Both the position numbers and the translations under genes were made by a program. Positions 51,980 to 60,781 of a DNA stretch of 64,000 bases are shown one piece after another. Within the stretch, counting starts at the first letter, position 1; each line of letters starts with the position of its first letter. The DNA lies in the NCBI GenBank assembly GCA_050740455.1, contig JBOIDF010000001.1, forward strand, positions 62,001 through 126,000, in the 5' to 3' direction. Source of the DNA: USCg-Taylor sp050740455 (GTDB taxonomy: Bacteria > Pseudomonadota > Gammaproteobacteria > JACCXJ01). A model generated the notes under the pieces. The model saw only the letters and a program-made list of their open reading frames with translations, had not been told where the DNA came from and did not search any database.

Positions 51980-52303
51980 ATGAAAGGCGGTTTCGGTAAT
52001 CTCCTAAAACAAGCCCAGCAAATGCAGGAGGATTTCAAGCGCGCCCAAGAGGATCTCGCCAACGTCGAGATCACCGGGGAATCCGGCGGGGGGATGGTGA
52101 AAGTGGTCATGACCGGGCGCCATGACGTGCGCAGGGTCACGCTCGATCCGGCCTTGCTCAAAGAGGAAAAGGAGATGCTTGAGGATCTCTTGGCGGCCGC
52201 CGTCAACGACGCGAACCGGCGCGTGGAGCAAGCGAGTCAAGACAAACTGGCGGGTCTCACCGCCGGGATGGGCCTGCCTCCGGGTTTCAAGCTCCCTATG
52301 TAA
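51980..52303 (+). CDS. YbaB/EbfC nucleoid-associated protein
   Basis: A 107-residue dimeric DNA-binding protein. It has the N-terminal helix MKGGFGNLLKQAQQMQEDFK and a C-terminal helix that ends LAGLTAGMGLPPGFKLP. An AGGAGG lies about nine bases before the ATG. The dnaX-ybaB-recR order is strongly conserved in bacteria. Exact role in vivo is uncertain. Confidence 0.94.
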   Translation: MKGGFGNLLKQAQQMQEDFKRAQEDLANVEITGESGGGMVKVVMTGRHDVRRVTLDPALLKEEKEMLEDLLAAAVNDANRRVEQASQDKLAGLTAGMGLPPGFKLPM

Positions 52304-52352
52304 ATTCATCCGCGGAGTCGGCCGTTAACACTCTCGCGCTCAAACCTAGAAA

Positions 52353-52952
52353 TTGAAACGCTACAGTCCGCTCATCGAGGAACTGATCTACGCCCTGCGC
52401 TGTCTTCCCGGTGTGGGTCCGCGATCCGCGCAACGTATGGCGTTTCACCTGTTGGAGCGCAACCGCGAGGGAGCCCAACGCCTGGCCCACGCGCTGCTCG
52501 CGGCGATGGCCGGCGTCAATCATTGCCACAGGTGCCGCAATCTCAGCGAGGTAGCGCTGTGCGCGATCTGCGCGAGCGAGAGGCGTGATCCGAGCGTGCT
52601 CTGCGTGGTCGAAAACCCAGCCGATGTGCAATCGATCGAACAAGCGGCGGCATTTCAGGGCAAGTATTTCGTGCTCATGGGCCGCTTATCGCCCCTTGAC
52701 GGCGTGGGTCCGGAGGCCATCGGGATCGATAAGTTAAAGAACCTGCTGAGCGGCGGCGAGGTCAAGGAGGTGATCATCGCCACCGGCGCCACGGCCGAAG
52801 GCGAGGCCACGGCGCATTATATCGGTGAGGTCGCGCGCGCGGTTGGGCTGCGCGCGACGCGCATAGCCCATGGCATCCCGGTAGGGGGTGAGTTGGAATA
52901 CGTCGATAGCACCACCTTGTCACACGCGATTGCCTGCCGTCGCGATCTGTGA
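52353..52952 (+). CDS. recR: Recombination mediator RecR
   Basis: A 199-residue protein of the RecFOR pathway that helps load RecA on gapped DNA. It has a helix-hairpin-helix (LPGVGPRSAQRMAF), a zinc finger (CHRCRNLSEVALCAIC) and a Toprim domain (CVVENPADVQSIEQ). It starts with TTG at 52353; no in-frame ATG is near. Its stop overlaps the orn start. Confidence 0.95.
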   Translation: MKRYSPLIEELIYALRCLPGVGPRSAQRMAFHLLERNREGAQRLAHALLAAMAGVNHCHRCRNLSEVALCAICASERRDPSVLCVVENPADVQSIEQAAAFQGKYFVLMGRLSPLDGVGPEAIGIDKLKNLLSGGEVKEVIIATGATAEGEATAHYIGEVARAVGLRATRIAHGIPVGGELEYVDSTTLSHAIACRRDL

Positions 52953-53506
52953 GCGCCCTATACGTGACGCCGTCGACCGGCAACCTCATCTGGATCGATC
53001 TGGAAATGACCGGGCTCGATACGCTTTCCGATCACATTATCGAGATCGCGACCGTCGTGACCGATGGCCAGTTGCAAATTTTAGAGGAAGGTCCCGTGCT
53101 TTCGATCTATCAGCCCCCGGAGGTGCTCGGCGCCATGGATGAGTGGAACAAAAAACAGCACGCGAAATCGGGACTATCGGAACGGGTCCGGCAAAGCTCA
53201 TGGACGGTCGCGGCCGCGGAGCGGGTGAGCTTGGACTTTGTGCGGCAGTTTGTGGCGCCGTCGGCCTCGCCCATGTGCGGCAACAGCGTGTGCCAAGATC
53301 GGCGCTTCCTGCACCGGCTGATGCCTGAGCTCGAGCGTTTTTTTCATTACCGCAATCTCGATGTCAGCACTCTCAAGGAGCTCGCGCGGCGCTGGGCGCC
53401 CGAGCTCAAACCCTATGATAAAGACTCCAATCATAGAGCCTTGGAAGATGTCCTCGCCTCGATCGACGAGTTGGCATATTACCGTCAGCATCTGTTCAAG
53501 CTTTAA
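52949..53506 (+). CDS. orn: Oligoribonuclease
   Basis: A DEDDh 3'-5' exonuclease of 185 residues that finishes RNA decay and degrades pGpG. The motifs are IWIDLEMTGLD, GNSVCQDRRFL and NHRALEDVLAS. GTG at 52949 overlaps the recR stop. pGpG removal links it to the c-di-GMP phosphodiesterases elsewhere in this window. Opens the orn-nnr-tsaE run. Confidence 0.95.
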   Translation: MSALYVTPSTGNLIWIDLEMTGLDTLSDHIIEIATVVTDGQLQILEEGPVLSIYQPPEVLGAMDEWNKKQHAKSGLSERVRQSSWTVAAAERVSLDFVRQFVAPSASPMCGNSVCQDRRFLHRLMPELERFFHYRNLDVSTLKELARRWAPELKPYDKDSNHRALEDVLASIDELAYYRQHLFKL

Positions 53507-53509
53507 TCG

Positions 53510-55012
53510 ATGCGCGTACGCTCATCGCTTCCCCTAGCGCTATACCGCGCCGAGTCCGTACGGGCCCTCGATCGCGAGGCGATCGAGGGCGGCGGGCTCG
53601 CGGGTTTGACCTTGATGAACCGTGCCGGCGCGGCGGCTTTCGAGGTTTTGCGTACCCGCTGGCCTGCGGCCCGCCGGATCCTCGTTCTCTGTGGCCCCGG
53701 TAATAACGGCGGAGACGGTTATGTATTGGCGCGCGAAGCGCGGCGCGCGGGTTTGACGGCCGCTATCCAGCAGGTTGGCGACACGGCACTCAAAGGCGAT
53801 GCGCGCGCCGCGGCCGAGACGGCCCTCGCGGCGGGCCTCACGCCGCAGCCGTTCGATGCTTCGTCTCTGGGCGGCCATGAGGTATTGGTGGATGCGATGC
53901 TCGGTACCGGCCTCGATCGCGAGATCCGCGATGAGTTTCGCTTAGCCATTGAGTCCGTCAATCATTCGCCGCGCCCACGCCTGTCGATCGACATACCTTC
54001 CGGACTCAATGCCGATACGGGGGCGGTGATGGGGGCGGCGGTGCGCGCCGCAGCGACCGTGAGCTTCATCGGTCTCAAACAGGGTATGTTTACGCACGCG
54101 GGTCCGGAGCATTGCGGGGAGATCTATTACGATGATCTGAGCGTGCCGGGCGCGGTCTTTGAGCGGGTGCCGTGCTCCGCCCGCCGCTTGGAATTAGGGC
54201 CGCTGCGACGCCTCATGTCCCAACGGCCGCGCGACGCCCATAAAGGACGGTTCGGCCATGTCCTGGTCGTCGGCGGAGAGATCGGGTACGCGGGAGCCGC
54301 CCGCATGGCGGCCGAAGCGGCGTTACGGGTAGGCGCGGGACTGGTCAGTCTGGCCACGCGCGCGGCCCATGCCGCGACGCTGTGCGCGGCGCGCCCGGAG
54401 ATCATGTGCCACCCGGTGGAGGCGGCCTCCGAGATCAAGGGGCTATTAGATCAAGCCACGGTCATCGCGTTGGGTCCCGGTCTCGGCCGCTCATCGTGGG
54501 CCGTCAATCTCCTCGCGCGTGTTATCGAGAGCGAGTTGCCGATGGTGGCGGACGCCGATGCCTTGAATCTCATCGCCCTGGACCCCATCGCCAAGAATAC
54601 TTGGACGCTCACACCGCATCCAGGAGAAGCGGCGCGCTTGCTGGGGATGACGGTGGCGGAGGTTCAAGCCGATCGCTTTCGGGCGGTCGCGGAGTTGCAG
54701 CGCCGTTACGGGGGCGTCGCCATCCTCAAGGGATGCGGTACGCTCATCTGTGGACCGAACGGGGAGATCAGCCTCTGCCCGTACGGTAATCCGGGCATGG
54801 CGAGCGGGGGGATGGGCGATGTGCTGACCGGGGTGATCGCGGGCTTGCTGGGGCAGGGTTTATCTTCCCTCGACGCGGCCGCGCTCGGCGCCTGTTTACA
54901 CGCGCGCGCGGGCGATCGGGCGGCCGCGTCGGGCCAGCGCGGGTTGCTGGCGAGCGATCTCTTTCCTCATCTCCGAGATCTTGCGAATCCGACGCAATCT
55001 GAGAGGTTGTGA
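53510..55012 (+). CDS. nnr: Bifunctional NAD(P)H-hydrate epimerase/dehydratase
   Basis: Repairs damaged NADHX/NADPHX. The N-terminal YjeF epimerase domain (about 1-220) has LCGPGNNGGDGYVLAREA; the C-terminal ADP-dependent dehydratase domain has GRFGHVLVVGGEIGYAGA and NPGMASGGMGDVLTG. Total 500 residues is normal. The protein ends S-E-R-L and its TGA lies in repeat copy B. In E. coli the equivalent gene abuts tsaE; here the 145-bp repeat separates them. Confidence 0.95.
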   Translation: MRVRSSLPLALYRAESVRALDREAIEGGGLAGLTLMNRAGAAAFEVLRTRWPAARRILVLCGPGNNGGDGYVLAREARRAGLTAAIQQVGDTALKGDARAAAETALAAGLTPQPFDASSLGGHEVLVDAMLGTGLDREIRDEFRLAIESVNHSPRPRLSIDIPSGLNADTGAVMGAAVRAAATVSFIGLKQGMFTHAGPEHCGEIYYDDLSVPGAVFERVPCSARRLELGPLRRLMSQRPRDAHKGRFGHVLVVGGEIGYAGAARMAAEAALRVGAGLVSLATRAAHAATLCAARPEIMCHPVEAASEIKGLLDQATVIALGPGLGRSSWAVNLLARVIESELPMVADADALNLIALDPIAKNTWTLTPHPGEAARLLGMTVAEVQADRFRAVAELQRRYGGVAILKGCGTLICGPNGEISLCPYGNPGMASGGMGDVLTGVIAGLLGQGLSSLDAAALGACLHARAGDRAAASGQRGLLASDLFPHLRDLANPTQSERL

Positions 55013-55146
55013 AAAAATCTGCTGTGCTCGGGATCTCGCGTTCCGGCGGTGCTCGGAATCCTCATGTATTTCAGTATACATTCCGGTTCCTGCACTCCGG
55101 CGGAACACGACCTCCCATCGCTCGCGACGATTTTTTCACAACCTCT
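55002..55146. repeat. Interspersed TIR repeat, copy B (145 bp)
   Basis: Perfect 18-bp terminal inverted repeats AGAGGTTGTGAAAAAATC (55002-55019) and its complement (55129-55146). The interior is the reverse complement of copies A and C, with CTCATGTATTTCAGTATACA and CGCGTTCCGGCGGTGCTCGG. It separates nnr from tsaE inside an otherwise conserved operon and supplies the nnr stop. Confidence 0.9.
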
Positions 55147-55184
55147 GAGTTGGCGGTCGGCAAGACACGCCCTAGAACCAGCGC

Positions 55185-55682
55185 GTGAGCCTCGACTGGC
55201 GCTGTGGCATTGGCACCGAAGCGGAGATGGACGCGCTCGCCGCGCGCTTCGCGCGGGCGATTGGCCGCGGCGCGGGCACGGTGTTCCTGAGCGGTGATCT
55301 CGGCGCCGGTAAGACCACCTTCGTTCGTGGACTATTGAAGGCCCTGGGCTATCGCGGCTTGGTCAAGAGCCCGACCTACACCTTGGTGGAGACCTATTCG
55401 ATTGGCGGGCGCTCCATCCATCATTTCGATCTATATCGCCTGGCGGGTGCAGACGAGCTCGAGGCTATCGGGGTACGCGACTTTGTTGACGGGCAGACGC
55501 TATGTCTGATCGAATGGCCGGAACGCGGTGCGATGGGACTATTACAGCCCGACCTGCACGTGCGCATCGCGCTCGCCGGGGAGCAGCGTGAAGTAGCTTG
55601 CGAGGCTTACAGCGAATGCGGGAGCGCGGTCTTGAAGCGGATGGGCGAGGGACGGATCCAGAATTCGGGTGCCGACCGGTAG
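55185..55682 (+). CDS. tsaE: tRNA t6A modification ATPase TsaE
   Basis: A 165-residue P-loop ATPase that helps TsaB-TsaD form t6A37. Walker A is GDLGAGKTTFVRG, and VKSPTYTLVETY and HHFDLYRL are typical. GTG at 55185 is the best available start. Its promoter may lie in or near repeat copy B. Followed by amiC after a short AT-rich stretch. Confidence 0.93.
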   Translation: MSLDWRCGIGTEAEMDALAARFARAIGRGAGTVFLSGDLGAGKTTFVRGLLKALGYRGLVKSPTYTLVETYSIGGRSIHHFDLYRLAGADELEAIGVRDFVDGQTLCLIEWPERGAMGLLQPDLHVRIALAGEQREVACEAYSECGSAVLKRMGEGRIQNSGADR

Positions 55683-55794
55683 TATATTTATGAAATTCAT
55701 GATGATAGTATATAAATCTAAATAATACTTGAAATTTGTGCTATATCGCCCCAAAATTAAGAACTACCAATAAACCAAACCGGCGTCGCTCCCA

Positions 55795-56979
55795 ATGCCA
55801 CGTGGCCTATTTGCACTTCTCTTAAGCATTGCCGTCCCTTGCCACGCGGCCAGTATCAGCGGCCCACGCATGTGGGCGGCCCCCGATAATACGCGGGTGG
55901 TCTTCGATTTAAGCGCTCCGGTGAACTACCACCTTTTTACTATGACCCATCCGCACCGCGTGGTGCTAGACATCGAAGGCGGGCGCTTCGTGAAACCCCC
56001 GCCGCCATCGGATCCCGCGGATCGATTCTTGAAATCGATTCGATATGCCCCGCACGGACGGAAACTGCGCTTGGTGTTGGATCTTAAGCAAAGGGCCGAG
56101 GTTAAGGGATTCGCGCTTGCCCCCCAGCGGCCCTACGGCCACCGGTTGGTCGTGGACCTCCTGGGCCAGGAGGCGGTGGCGCCACGAGGGGCCCCACTGA
56201 CTTTCGAACAGCTGCGCTTACGGAACGTCGTGATTGCCATCGATGCCGGTCACGGGGGCGAGGATCCGGGGGCGATAGGGAAGCGGGGTGCGCGCGAAAA
56301 GCAGGTGGTTTTGGCCATAGCCCGCAAGCTTGCCCAGCGGGTCAACGCTGAACGCGGAATGCGCGCGGTGCTCATTCGCGATGGGGATTATTTCATAAGC
56401 CTTCGGAATCGCATCAAGCGCGCGCGCCAGCATAAGGCCGACCTATTTGTGTCGATCCACGCCGATGCGTTTCACGATCCGCAGGCCAGTGGCTCGTCGG
56501 TCTATGTGCTTTCCAGGCACGGCGCCAGCAGCGAAGCGGCGCGCTGGCTCGCGGAGCGGGAGAATGCCTCCGATCTGGTCGGCGGGGTCAGTCTCGACGA
56601 CAAAGACGATCTCTTGCGGAAGGTGTTGCTCGATCTATCCCAGACCGCGGCCATCGACGCCAGCGTGAACGTCGGCGGCCGCGTTCTACAACGTTTGAAT
56701 CGGCTTGGCAAGATACACCATCAGGGCGTTCAGCGGGCGGGCTTCGCCGTCTTGAAATCGCCCGATATCCCCTCCGTTTTGGTGGAGACCGCCTTCATTA
56801 CCAATTCGCTCGAAGAACGAAAGCTCACGGATCCCCGCCATCAAGAGGCCCTGGCCGCAGCCATCTTGGATGGCATCCGGGCGTATTTCCTGGAGGCGGC
56901 TCCGCCCGGGACGCTGCTCGCCATGCACAAGGACACACTGAGCGACGCGAGCGCATCGATCCCACGCGCCCTGCGTTAG
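55795..56979 (+). CDS. amiC: N-acetylmuramoyl-L-alanine amidase (AMIN + Amidase_3)
   Basis: A periplasmic cell-separation amidase of 394 residues. It has an N-terminal signal peptide (GLFALLLSIAVPCHAAS), an AMIN domain (about 25-120) targeting the septum, and a zinc amidase domain with IAIDAGHGGEDPGAIG, SIHADAF and VETAFITNSLEE. LysM repeats are absent, so it is nearer AmiC than AmiB in layout, though it is in the amiB position. It is activated by EnvC/NlpD-type factors in relatives. Confidence 0.9.
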   Translation: MPRGLFALLLSIAVPCHAASISGPRMWAAPDNTRVVFDLSAPVNYHLFTMTHPHRVVLDIEGGRFVKPPPPSDPADRFLKSIRYAPHGRKLRLVLDLKQRAEVKGFALAPQRPYGHRLVVDLLGQEAVAPRGAPLTFEQLRLRNVVIAIDAGHGGEDPGAIGKRGAREKQVVLAIARKLAQRVNAERGMRAVLIRDGDYFISLRNRIKRARQHKADLFVSIHADAFHDPQASGSSVYVLSRHGASSEAARWLAERENASDLVGGVSLDDKDDLLRKVLLDLSQTAAIDASVNVGGRVLQRLNRLGKIHHQGVQRAGFAVLKSPDIPSVLVETAFITNSLEERKLTDPRHQEALAAAILDGIRAYFLEAAPPGTLLAMHKDTLSDASASIPRALR

Positions 56980-57037
56980 CGCGATCAAGTGAGGTCCGGT
57001 TTGGTCTCGGCTAATCCATGACTTCGTCTATAGCGCG

Positions 57038-57787
57038 GTGAAGCACGCGCTCACGGATCCAGCCAGCGAGCGCTCTCGCCTAAGTGATAGCGCGGCGCAT
57101 AGGCTCGCGCTAACGCCTTGCGTTAACCAGCCGCGTCCCACCTATGTGCAGGCTCAAAGTCCAGAGGCCGGCCCGGTCTTTCTCGGCGCGCCACTCGGAC
57201 GCGCCATTGCACTCTTGAGTAGCCGCTATCTGCTTGCGGAAAATGCGCTGGGATTGGTGGTCGTCGATGCCGAAGGCGCGCTGCGGCGCTTGATTGCCTC
57301 GCGCATCCGATCGGCGCGTCCGGGCCACCCGGTTTGCTCCCAACCCTTGCTGATCCCGCAACCGGTCAGCGTGTCGCCCGCCGAGGCCGAGCGGGTCCTC
57401 GGTCACACGGCCTTATTGGAGCGCTTGGGGTTGGAGGTTGATCGCGCAGGCCCCCGTACGATCATCGTGCGGCGCATCCCGGCGCTTTTACGCGGCTGCG
57501 ACGGCGAGCGGTTGATCCGGGATATCGCGGGGATCCTGGCTAAGCCAGATGATCCCCAAGCGGCCCTAGAACGGGCGCTTTGCGACACGCTGGCGGGGCA
57601 TGGGGCAACCCTGGCGCTCGCTTCGGGAACCCTCGGCCACTGGGACGGCTGGCTTCGTGAGATCGAGAGTCTGGGCCTAGGGCACCCCGGCGCGGCGCGC
57701 GGGCTGTGGCGGCAACTGACCAGTAAGGAACTGTCATCCTTGATCGCAGGCGGGTTGCGTCAACCCGACGAACATCCGGGCGAGTAA
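57038..57787 (+). CDS. MutL remnant: C-terminal dimerisation domain only
   Basis: A 249-residue product in the mutL position (amiC-mutL-miaA). It begins with a 45-residue linker and then matches MutL's C-terminal domain: GRAIALLSSRYLLAENALGL, SQPLLIPQPVSVSPAEAERV and a later AGPRTIIVRRIPALLRG. The N-terminal GHKL ATPase half (about 330 residues) is missing; only 58 bp separate it from amiC. Even in the remaining domain, two conserved spots are changed (the HAAHER-like segment reads AEGALRRL, and the terminal HGRPTW-like segment reads AARGLW). It cannot work as a mismatch-repair ATPase. GTG start with no clear ribosome-binding site. Confidence 0.85.
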   Translation: MKHALTDPASERSRLSDSAAHRLALTPCVNQPRPTYVQAQSPEAGPVFLGAPLGRAIALLSSRYLLAENALGLVVVDAEGALRRLIASRIRSARPGHPVCSQPLLIPQPVSVSPAEAERVLGHTALLERLGLEVDRAGPRTIIVRRIPALLRGCDGERLIRDIAGILAKPDDPQAALERALCDTLAGHGATLALASGTLGHWDGWLREIESLGLGHPGAARGLWRQLTSKELSSLIAGGLRQPDEHPGE

Positions 57788-57792
57788 GTGGG

Positions 57793-58806
57793 ATGCCGGT
57801 ACCGCCCGCGATCTTTCTCATGGGCCCCACGGGCGCGGGAAAAACTAAGCTGGCCGTCGATCTGGCCGCCGCGCTTCCATGCCGGTTAATCAGCGTCGAT
57901 TCGGGAATGATCTACCGCGGTATGGACATCGGAACCGCAAAGCCCAGACCGGAAGTTCTAGCGCGCGCACCGCATAGCCTCATCGATATCCGTGACCCCG
58001 GGGAAACGTATTCGGCGGCGGAGTTTCGCGCCGACGCGCTGCGCGAGCTGGAAACGGTCTTTAGGGCGGGGCGGGTGCCCTTGCTGGTCGGAGGAACCGG
58101 TCTTTATTTTCGGGCGCTCGAGGGGGGGATCTCGGCGCTCCCGAGCGCCGATACGGAGGTGCGCGCACGCATCGCCGCGCAGGCGTCCAAGCAAGGCTGG
58201 GGCGCCTTGCATGAGCAACTTGCGAAACTCGACCCGCGTGCAGCCACGCGCATACACCCGCATGACGTGCAGCGCATTCAACGGGCTCTGGAAGTTTGCG
58301 AGGTGTCCGGCAAGACCCTCACCGCGTTGCTACGGAACGGTACCCGCCAGCCGCTGCCATACCGGGTGCTCAAGCTGGTTGTGGCGCCCGCGGATCGGGT
58401 GGGTTTGCACCGGCGTTTGCGGATCCGTTTCCAGCACATGCTAGATCGCGGTCTCGTAGATGAAGTCGAGTGCCTGTATTCGCGGGGAGATCTTACCGCG
58501 GCGTTACCGTCGATGCGGTCGGTGGGCTACCGCCAGGTATGGCAATACCTGGAGGGACAGTTTGACTATGAGACGATGATCGAGCGCGCCGTCACCGCGA
58601 CGCGGCAGCTCGCAAAACGCCAATTGACGTGGTTGCGCGCGGAACGATCCGCTCGCTGGTTCACGAGCGATGATCCCTGTCTGGGCCACAACGTCGTGAA
58701 CTTTCTCGGCCAGCACGCTGTCGCGGGCTCAGAGCTTGCGAAAAAATCGTCGCGAGCAATGGGAGGTCGCATTCCGCCGGAGCGCAGGAACCGGAGTGTA
58801 TATTGA
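57793..58806 (+). CDS. miaA: tRNA dimethylallyltransferase MiaA
   Basis: Transfers a dimethylallyl group to A37 of tRNAs reading UNN codons. The P-loop GPTGAGKTKLAVDLA, SVDSGMIYRGMDIGTAKP and GGTGLYFRALEGG are diagnostic. The total of 337 residues exceeds the usual 305-315: the last 26 residues (SELAKKSSRAMGGRIPPERR and on) are encoded inside repeat copy C, where the TGA seen in copies A and B reads GCG. It is coupled to the mutL remnant (5-bp gap) and precedes hfq as usual. Confidence 0.95.
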   Translation: MPVPPAIFLMGPTGAGKTKLAVDLAAALPCRLISVDSGMIYRGMDIGTAKPRPEVLARAPHSLIDIRDPGETYSAAEFRADALRELETVFRAGRVPLLVGGTGLYFRALEGGISALPSADTEVRARIAAQASKQGWGALHEQLAKLDPRAATRIHPHDVQRIQRALEVCEVSGKTLTALLRNGTRQPLPYRVLKLVVAPADRVGLHRRLRIRFQHMLDRGLVDEVECLYSRGDLTAALPSMRSVGYRQVWQYLEGQFDYETMIERAVTATRQLAKRQLTWLRAERSARWFTSDDPCLGHNVVNFLGQHAVAGSELAKKSSRAMGGRIPPERRNRSVY

Positions 58807-58875
58807 AATACATGAGGATTCCGAGCACCGCCGGAACGCGAGATCCCGCGCGCAGCAGATTTTGTCACAAGCGCT
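58731..58875. repeat. Interspersed TIR repeat, copy C (145 bp)
   Basis: Terminal inverted repeats AGAGCTTGCGAAAAAATC (58731-58748) and GATTTTGTCACAAGCGCT (58858-58875) are the diverged forms of those in copies A and B. The interior is in the same orientation as copy A. It overlaps the last 26 codons of miaA, and it lies between miaA and hfq. The following stretch to 59160 has AT-rich DNA and the hfq leader, and no other gene. Confidence 0.88.
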
Positions 58876-59160
58876 CATGCCCGCCCTAGGTGCGTGACAG
58901 AAGGCGATCACCGGCCGCGAGCACCGGAAATCATGCGATCAGTCATTACATAACTTAACAATAATCTGTCGATGAAAATTCAGAGTGCACATTAAGTAGA
59001 AGCGTACGGAATTTTTCGTTGCTTGCGTAATCAGATAAACTACATCTTCGGAGGATCCTGCGCGCGGGCGGCGCTACGCTAGCTTGTACGGCGCTTTACT
59101 CGCGGGAAGGAAAGGCGTGATTTAAAGAATACGAATAAATTGAAGCAGGAGGGGTAGATA

Positions 59161-59403
59161 ATGAGTAAAGGCCAGTCATTACAAGAGCCGTTCCTCAATA
59201 CGTTGCGTAAAGAACATGTTCCTGTGTCCATCTATCTGGTCAATGGCATCAAGCTCCAGGGGCAGATCGAGTCGTTTGATCAGTTTGTCGTGTTGCTGAA
59301 AAATTCAGTCAGCCAGATGGTATATAAACACGCTATCTCCACCATCGTACCGTCGAAACCGGTGCGGTTGCCGCGCGAGGACGAAGAGTCGCCGGAAGAA
59401 TAA
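59161..59403 (+). CDS. hfq: RNA chaperone Hfq
   Basis: An 80-residue Sm-like hexameric protein that pairs small RNAs with mRNAs. SLQEPFLNTLRKEHVPVSIY and the Sm2 motif MVYKHAISTIVPS are diagnostic. The C-terminal tail is short and acidic (EDEESPEE), unlike the 102-residue E. coli protein. A strong AGGAGGGG precedes the ATG. The 285 bp upstream, AT-rich at 58930-59060, is likely to hold its promoter. Confidence 0.96.
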   Translation: MSKGQSLQEPFLNTLRKEHVPVSIYLVNGIKLQGQIESFDQFVVLLKNSVSQMVYKHAISTIVPSKPVRLPREDEESPEE

Positions 59404-59433
59404 CCAGTCCCTTACAAGTTTGTATTAATCCCG

Positions 59434-60747
59434 TTGTTCGAACGCCCCGGCAAAGGCGAGCGTGCGGTCCTAGTCCACTACACCGGTGGAACCCGCCGAG
59501 AGGACGAGACGCTAGACGAATTTAGAGATCTTGTTACCTCGGCAGGGGCTGCGTGCGCGGGCGTTGTCTTGGTGGCGCGGGACGCCCCCGATGCGAAATA
59601 TCTTCTCGGCGCCGGTAAGGCCGAGGAGTTGAGCGCCCTCGTCACGGAGACCTGCGCGGAGGTCGTAATCGTAAACCGCGCAGTGAGCGCCGCCCAAGAG
59701 CGTAATCTAGAACGCTTCTTGGGTTGCCGGGTCGTCGATCGTACCGATCTCATCCTCGATATCTTCGCCCAGCGCGCGCGAACCTTCGAGGGCAAGCTGC
59801 AAGTTGAACTGGCGCAACTTCAGCACCTCTCGACACGCCTGGTCCGAGGATGGAGTCACTTGGAACGCCAACGCGGCGGCATCGGGCTGCGCGGACCCGG
59901 CGAAACCCAATTAGAATCCGATCGGCGCTGGGTGCGGCAGCGCATTAAGCGGCTTACCCGCCAGCTTGAGGAGATACGCCAGCAACGCGAGTTGCAAGGC
60001 CGGGCGCGCCGCAACGCCGCCGTGCCGACCGTACTCTTGGTCGGATACACCAATGCCGGTAAATCGACCTTATTTAACCGCCTGACCGGTGCTTCGGTTT
60101 ACGCCGCGGATACCCTGTTCGCCACCTTGGATCCGACCTTGCGGCGCTTAGAGGCGCCCTTAGCCGGCACGGTGGTTCTCGGGGACAGCGTCGGTTTCAT
60201 CAAAGACCTCCCGCATGAACTGGTGGCGGCGTTTCGCGCCACCTTGGAAGAGCTGCGGTACGCGGAGCTGCTCATCCATGTGATCGATGCCAGTCTGCCT
60301 ACCGTGCAGAGAGACGAGCAGAGGCGGCAGGTAGCGCGGATCATAGGCGATCTCCAGGCGGACACCGTGCCGCAGATCGAGGCCTTCAACAAAATTGATC
60401 GCTGCCAGGCAGAGAGCGGCGCTTCCGCGCGCCGGCGCGAAGGCGATGGATCCATGCGGCGTGTGTGGATCTCCGCTGTCACCGGGGAAGGTCTGGACAC
60501 CCTCAAGCAAGCCATCGGCGAGCACTTAGCCGGGGAGTGTTTCCGCGGATGGCTGCGACTGCCGGTTGCGGCGGCAAGACTGCGCGCGCGGCTCTACGCC
60601 GAAGGCGTTGTGCGCGGCGAACACGACGCACGCGAGGAGGGATGGTTGCTTGACATCGCAATGAGCCGGCGCCGCTTTGAAACCCTCTGCTGCAAGGATG
60701 GTGAGCCGGCGCCGATAACTTGCGGCGGCATGCCGAGGCCCGTATGA
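59434..60747 (+). CDS. hflX: Ribosome-splitting GTPase HflX
   Basis: A 437-residue GTPase that rescues stalled ribosomes. The N-terminal nucleotide-binding domain ends in the GLRGPGETQLE loop, followed by the coiled coil; G1 is GYTNAGKST, G2 TLFATLDPT, G3 DSVGFIKDLP and G4 FNKID. It starts with TTG at 59434, 30 bp after hfq. HflX-HflK-HflC order is as in E. coli. Confidence 0.95.
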   Translation: MFERPGKGERAVLVHYTGGTRREDETLDEFRDLVTSAGAACAGVVLVARDAPDAKYLLGAGKAEELSALVTETCAEVVIVNRAVSAAQERNLERFLGCRVVDRTDLILDIFAQRARTFEGKLQVELAQLQHLSTRLVRGWSHLERQRGGIGLRGPGETQLESDRRWVRQRIKRLTRQLEEIRQQRELQGRARRNAAVPTVLLVGYTNAGKSTLFNRLTGASVYAADTLFATLDPTLRRLEAPLAGTVVLGDSVGFIKDLPHELVAAFRATLEELRYAELLIHVIDASLPTVQRDEQRRQVARIIGDLQADTVPQIEAFNKIDRCQAESGASARRREGDGSMRRVWISAVTGEGLDTLKQAIGEHLAGECFRGWLRLPVAAARLRARLYAEGVVRGEHDAREEGWLLDIAMSRRRFETLCCKDGEPAPITCGGMPRPV

Positions 60748-60781
60748 TACCCACCCACATGAGCGCGCGGAGTGACTAACG

